Shown here: positions 61,401-64,000 of the stretch, piece after piece | Layout: every line of letters starts with the position of its first letter | Numbering within the stretch: position 1 is the stretch's first letter | Assembly: GCF_000802185.1 (NCBI RefSeq) | Contig: NZ_KN676113.1 | Span: forward strand, 372,001-436,000 | Length of the DNA stretch: 64,000 bases | Source: Belnapia sp. F-4-1 | Lineage (GTDB): Bacteria > Pseudomonadota > Alphaproteobacteria > Acetobacterales > Acetobacteraceae | Reading direction: 5' to 3' | Notes under the pieces: generated by a model | Databases searched by the model: none | Seen by the model: the letters and a program-made list of their open reading frames with translations, nothing else | What the model was told of the DNA's origin: nothing | Translations under genes and position numbers: made by a program

Positions 61401-62252
61401 ATGAAGCTGCTGCGCTACGGCCCCGAGGGCCAGGAGAAACCGGGGATGCTCGACGCCTCGGGCACCATCCGCGACCTTTCGGGCGTCATCCCCGACCTGG
61501 CCGGCGAGGCGCTCTCCGCCGCGAGCCTGTCGAAGCTCGCCGGCATCGACCCATCGACGCTGCCCGCCGTGCCCGGCAACCCGCGCCTCGGCCCACCGGT
61601 CGCGGGGATGAAGAACCTCATCTGCATCGGCCTCAACTATGCCGACCACGCCGCCGAGACCGGCGCGCCGGTGCCGAAGGAGCCGATCGTCTTCCTCAAG
61701 TCGCTCGGCGCCCTCAGCGGCCCGAATGACGACGTCATCATCCCCCGCGGCAGCGTGAAGACCGACTGGGAGGTCGAGCTCTGTATCGTCATCGGCTCCC
61801 GCGCCAAGTGCGTGAGCGAGGAGCAGGCCCTCGACCACGTCGCCGGCTATGCGGTGGGCAACGACGTCTCCGAGCGCGAGTGGCAGATCGAGCGCGGCGG
61901 CGCCTGGGACAAGGGCAAGGGTTGCGACACCTTCGGCCCGGTTGGCCCCTGGCTCGTCACCAAGGACGAGGTACCGGACCCGCAGAACCTGTCGATGTTC
62001 CTCGATGTCGACGGCAAGCGCATGCAGGACGGCAGCACGCGCACCATGATCTTCGGCGTGAAGACCATCGTTTCCTACGTCTCGGGCATGATCACCCTGC
62101 ATCCGGGCGACGTGATCTTCACCGGCACGCCGCCGGGCGTCGGCCTTGGCCAGAAGCCCTCGCCGATCTTCCTCAAGGCCGGGCAGAGCATGACGCTCGG
62201 CATCGAGGGCCTCGGCGAGCAGACGCAGCGGACCGTCGCCTACGAAGGCTAG
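61401..62252 (+). CDS. fumarylacetoacetate hydrolase family protein (2,4-diketo-3-deoxy-L-fuconate hydrolase-like)
   Basis: A 283-residue FAH-fold enzyme. NLICIGLNYADHAAETGAPV and PIVFLKSLGALSGPNDDVII are the family start. Metal ligands include the Glu/Asp of VKTDWEVELCIVIG and GNDVSEREWQ. FTGTPPGVGLGQKPSPIFLK is the C-terminal signature. It would cleave a 2,4-diketo-3-deoxy sugar acid to pyruvate plus a hydroxy acid (L-lactate for fuconate). A strong RBS CAAGGAGA precedes the ATG. Convergent with the dehydrogenase downstream. Confidence 0.9.
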   Translation: MKLLRYGPEGQEKPGMLDASGTIRDLSGVIPDLAGEALSAASLSKLAGIDPSTLPAVPGNPRLGPPVAGMKNLICIGLNYADHAAETGAPVPKEPIVFLKSLGALSGPNDDVIIPRGSVKTDWEVELCIVIGSRAKCVSEEQALDHVAGYAVGNDVSEREWQIERGGAWDKGKGCDTFGPVGPWLVTKDEVPDPQNLSMFLDVDGKRMQDGSTRTMIFGVKTIVSYVSGMITLHPGDVIFTGTPPGVGLGQKPSPIFLKAGQSMTLGIEGLGEQTQRTVAYEG

Positions 62253-62264
62253 CCGCCTGCGATC

Positions 62265-62288
62265 GTCCTGGGTGCGGGCACCCAGGAC
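62265..62288. terminator. hairpin between convergent FAH and dehydrogenase genes
   Basis: Nine-base perfect stem GTCCTGGGT/ACCCAGGAC with six-base loop GCGGGC, between two convergent stop codons. Its symmetry suits bidirectional termination; no strong U-tract is present. Confidence 0.65.
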
Positions 62289-62301
62289 GTGAATCGCCGG
62301 C

Positions 62302-63276
62302 TCAGCCAACAGCCAGTTCGGGGATGACCCAGAGGGGGGCATCCCCGCGCGCCACGCGCTGGCAGTTGTCGAAGGCGTTGCGGAAGCGGGCCTGCTGGTT
62401 GTCCCAGGTCGGGCCCGCGAAATGCGGCGTGAGGGTCACGTTCTTCAGGCGGAAGAGCGGGTTGTCCGCCGCCGGCGGCTCCTGGTCGAAAACGTCGAGC
62501 CCGGCGCCGGCGATGGTGCCGGCCTCCAGCGCCGCCGTCAGCGCCACCTCGTCCACCACCGGGCCGCGGCAGGTGTTGATGAGATAGGCCGAAGGCTTCA
62601 TCCGCGCGAGCTCGGCCGCGCCGATCATGTGCCGGCTGGCCGGCGTCAGCGGCACGTGCAGCGAGACGATGTCGCTGCCCCGCAGGATCTCGCCGAACAG
62701 CTTGAAGCGGATGTCGAGCGCATCCTCCTCCGCCTCGGAGACGCGGCGGATGTCGTAGTAGTGGACGGTCATGCCGAAGGCATTGGCCAGCCGCGCCACC
62801 TTCCTGCCGATGGCGCCGAGCCCCACGATGCCGAGGGTCTTGTCGCGCAGCTCGTAGAGCTTCACCTGGCTCGGGTCATTGCCGCGCCAGCGGCCGGCGA
62901 CGACGTTCTCGTGCTGGCTGACGAGGCGCCGGCAGGTGGCGAGCATCAGCAGCAGCGCATGCTCGGCGACGGCGGTGGAGTTGGCGCCGCCATTGTTGCA
63001 GACAGGGATGCCCGCCGCCCGCGCCGCCTCAATGTCGACCGTGTCATACCCGGCCGAGAGCAGCTGGAAGAGCTTCAGCCGCGGCGCCGCGGCGTAGAAG
63101 CCGGCATCGATCGCCCGGTTGCCGAAGCCCACCAGATACTCCGCCTCCGGGATCGCCGCCTTGAAGGCCTCGCTGCCGAAGGGCGCGACCACCAGCTCCA
63201 TGCCCGAGGGTGCCAGCTCCCTGGCGATCTCGGCCGCGCTCAGGGCGCTGTCCATCATGACGATCCGTGGCGGCAT
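62302..63276 (-). CDS. D-isomer-specific 2-hydroxyacid dehydrogenase
   Basis: A 324-residue NAD(P)-dependent dehydrogenase. The NAD motif is LGIVGLGAIGRKVARLANAF. Catalytic Arg is in INTCRGPVVDEVAL, Glu in LDVFDQEPPAAD, and His in TLTPHFAGPTWDN. It interconverts 2-keto acids and D-2-hydroxyacids (glyoxylate/hydroxypyruvate/lactate type). It is convergent with the FAH gene; it could reduce a keto acid released by the sugar-acid pathway, but it is on the other strand and may belong elsewhere. Confidence 0.88.
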   Translation of the reverse strand: MPPRIVMMDSALSAAEIARELAPSGMELVVAPFGSEAFKAAIPEAEYLVGFGNRAIDAGFYAAAPRLKLFQLLSAGYDTVDIEAARAAGIPVCNNGGANSTAVAEHALLLMLATCRRLVSQHENVVAGRWRGNDPSQVKLYELRDKTLGIVGLGAIGRKVARLANAFGMTVHYYDIRRVSEAEEDALDIRFKLFGEILRGSDIVSLHVPLTPASRHMIGAAELARMKPSAYLINTCRGPVVDEVALTAALEAGTIAGAGLDVFDQEPPAADNPLFRLKNVTLTPHFAGPTWDNQQARFRNAFDNCQRVARGDAPLWVIPELAVG

Positions 63277-63361
63277 GGCGCTGTCTCTCCCCCTGGAATT
63301 CGAGGAGATTGTCGCGGAACTGCTGGTGCGCCTAGGCCCGGCCGGCTGAAGGGGCCGGGCA

Positions 63362-64000
63362 TCAGGGAGACCTCCGATCGGCGCCCCCTGGTCCGTCCAG
63401 GCTTCGTGCCGCCGTCACCCGGGCGAGTTCGGCGAGCAGGGCAGTGCGCTCGATCGGCTTGGAGAGGTGGCCGTCCATCCCGGCGGCGCGGCAGGCGGCC
63501 TGCTCCGCGGGGTCGACGCTGCCGGTCAGGGCAATGACCGGGAGGCGGGCGGCCGCGCCGCCGAGGGCGCGAAGCCGCCGCGTGGTTTCCATGCCGTCGA
63601 GCGGCTGCATCTGCACGTCCATCAGCACCGCGTCGGGCAGCGGGCCGGATTGCAGCGCGTCGAGGGCGGCCTGGCCGTCGGCGGCATCCTCGACGCGGTG
63701 GCCGGCGGGTTCGAGCAGGGCGCGGGCGACCTTGCGGTTGACCAGCACATCGTCGACGACGAGCAGGCGAAGCGGGCGGGCCGGCTCGCTCGGCAGCTCG
63801 GGCGCGGGCAGGGTGAGGGTGAAGCGGGCGCCCGCCCCCTCCGGGCCGGGGTCGTGGCGGAGCATGCCGCCCATCGCCCCGGCCAGGGCGGCGCAGGTGG
63901 CGAGGCCGAGGCCGGAGCCCTCGCCGGCAGCATTCCACGCCGCGCCCTGCACGACGTCGCCGCGGAGGCTGGCCAGCGCCCCTGCGGGCAGGCCGGGGCC
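63362..64000 (-). CDS. hybrid histidine kinase, C-terminal part (N-terminus beyond window)
   Basis: The frame is open to the right edge, so 213 codons including stop are seen. The first part is the end of an HATPase domain with the G2 box GEGSGLGLATCAALAGAM and ARFTLTLP. A receiver domain follows: LRLLVVDDVLVNRKVARALL holds the acidic pair, AVLMDVQMQPLDGMETTRRL the phospho-acceptor aspartate, PVIALTGS the threonine and HLSKPIERTALLAEL the lysine. The protein therefore can relay phosphate internally. No downstream gene on this strand directly follows; the D-2-hydroxyacid dehydrogenase starts 85 bases away. Confidence 0.87.
   Translation of the reverse strand, partial: GPGLPAGALASLRGDVVQGAAWNAAGEGSGLGLATCAALAGAMGGMLRHDPGPEGAGARFTLTLPAPELPSEPARPLRLLVVDDVLVNRKVARALLEPAGHRVEDAADGQAALDALQSGPLPDAVLMDVQMQPLDGMETTRRLRALGGAAARLPVIALTGSVDPAEQAACRAAGMDGHLSKPIERTALLAELARVTAARSLDGPGGADRRSP

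Overview
The window is GC-rich, densely coded DNA from what looks like an alphaproteobacterium, most probably an Acetobacteraceae/Roseomonas-type organism. This is inferred from several features: a Usg-family gene beside a CIRCE-controlled groESL, heme A synthase CtaA, a plant/alphaproteobacterial-type GshA, a TctC/Bug solute receptor, very high GC and many ATGA/GTGA start-stop overlaps. No rRNA, tRNA, transposase, prophage or CRISPR array was seen. All functional calls come from reading the sequence and from remembered family motifs; no database was searched.

Layout. Positions 1-5600 hold a PLP aminotransferase cut by the window edge, a DUF1194 protein, a TctC-type receptor, an endonuclease III-like protein, and a CaiB CoA-transferase overlapping a crotonase. 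Positions 5.7-11.5 kb hold an ExoD-type membrane protein, a cobalamin riboswitch in front of a BtuB-type receptor, YnfA, a polyprenyl diphosphate synthase, a DUF2007 protein and a TrmN6-like methyltransferase. An SCO1-type copper chaperone follows at 11.6-12.3 kb.

Positions 12.3-20.4 kb are a divergent sugar or polyol catabolic locus. On the minus strand are an ABC binding protein, two permeases, a zinc alcohol dehydrogenase, a PfkB kinase and a LacD/YihT-type aldolase. On the plus strand are a DeoR regulator and a mannitol-dehydrogenase-family enzyme. The kinase and aldolase resemble the sulfofructose kinase/aldolase pair YihV/YihT, but the dehydrogenases suggest a polyol, so the substrate is open. 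Positions 20.4-23.9 kb are an iron-regulated siderophore uptake operon (TonB receptor, PepSY protein, small membrane protein) behind a Fur-like box. Next come an SDR, a GH15 glucanase, PPK2, a decayed OprB-type porin, a cold-shock protein and groESL with two CIRCE operators.

Positions 33-46.8 kb hold a TVP38-type membrane protein, a GT2 glycosyltransferase, CtaA overlapping a soluble histidine kinase with eleven tandem PAS units, TldD, a GNAT enzyme, TspO, GshA, RsmE, UbiA and a protein methyltransferase. Positions 46.8-52.7 kb hold a secreted YD-repeat protein, a WD40-cytochrome c fusion, a luciferase-like oxidoreductase and a NitT/TauT-type ABC operon with an inserted methyltransferase. Positions 52.7-58.3 kb are assorted oxidoreductases, an exported RidA, a MATE pump and an exported hydrolase. 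Positions 58.3-63.3 kb look like a non-phosphorylative sugar-acid pathway (IlvD/Edd dehydratase, SDR, FAH-family hydrolase), with recurring TTGCGC-N4-GCGCAA palindromes that may be its operators. The window ends in the C-terminal part of a hybrid histidine kinase.

The best candidates for something new are the kinase/aldolase/dehydrogenase locus (12.3-20.4 kb), the eleven-PAS kinase translationally coupled to ctaA, the WD40-cytochrome c fusion with the convergent repeat protein, and the palindrome-marked sugar-acid cluster.
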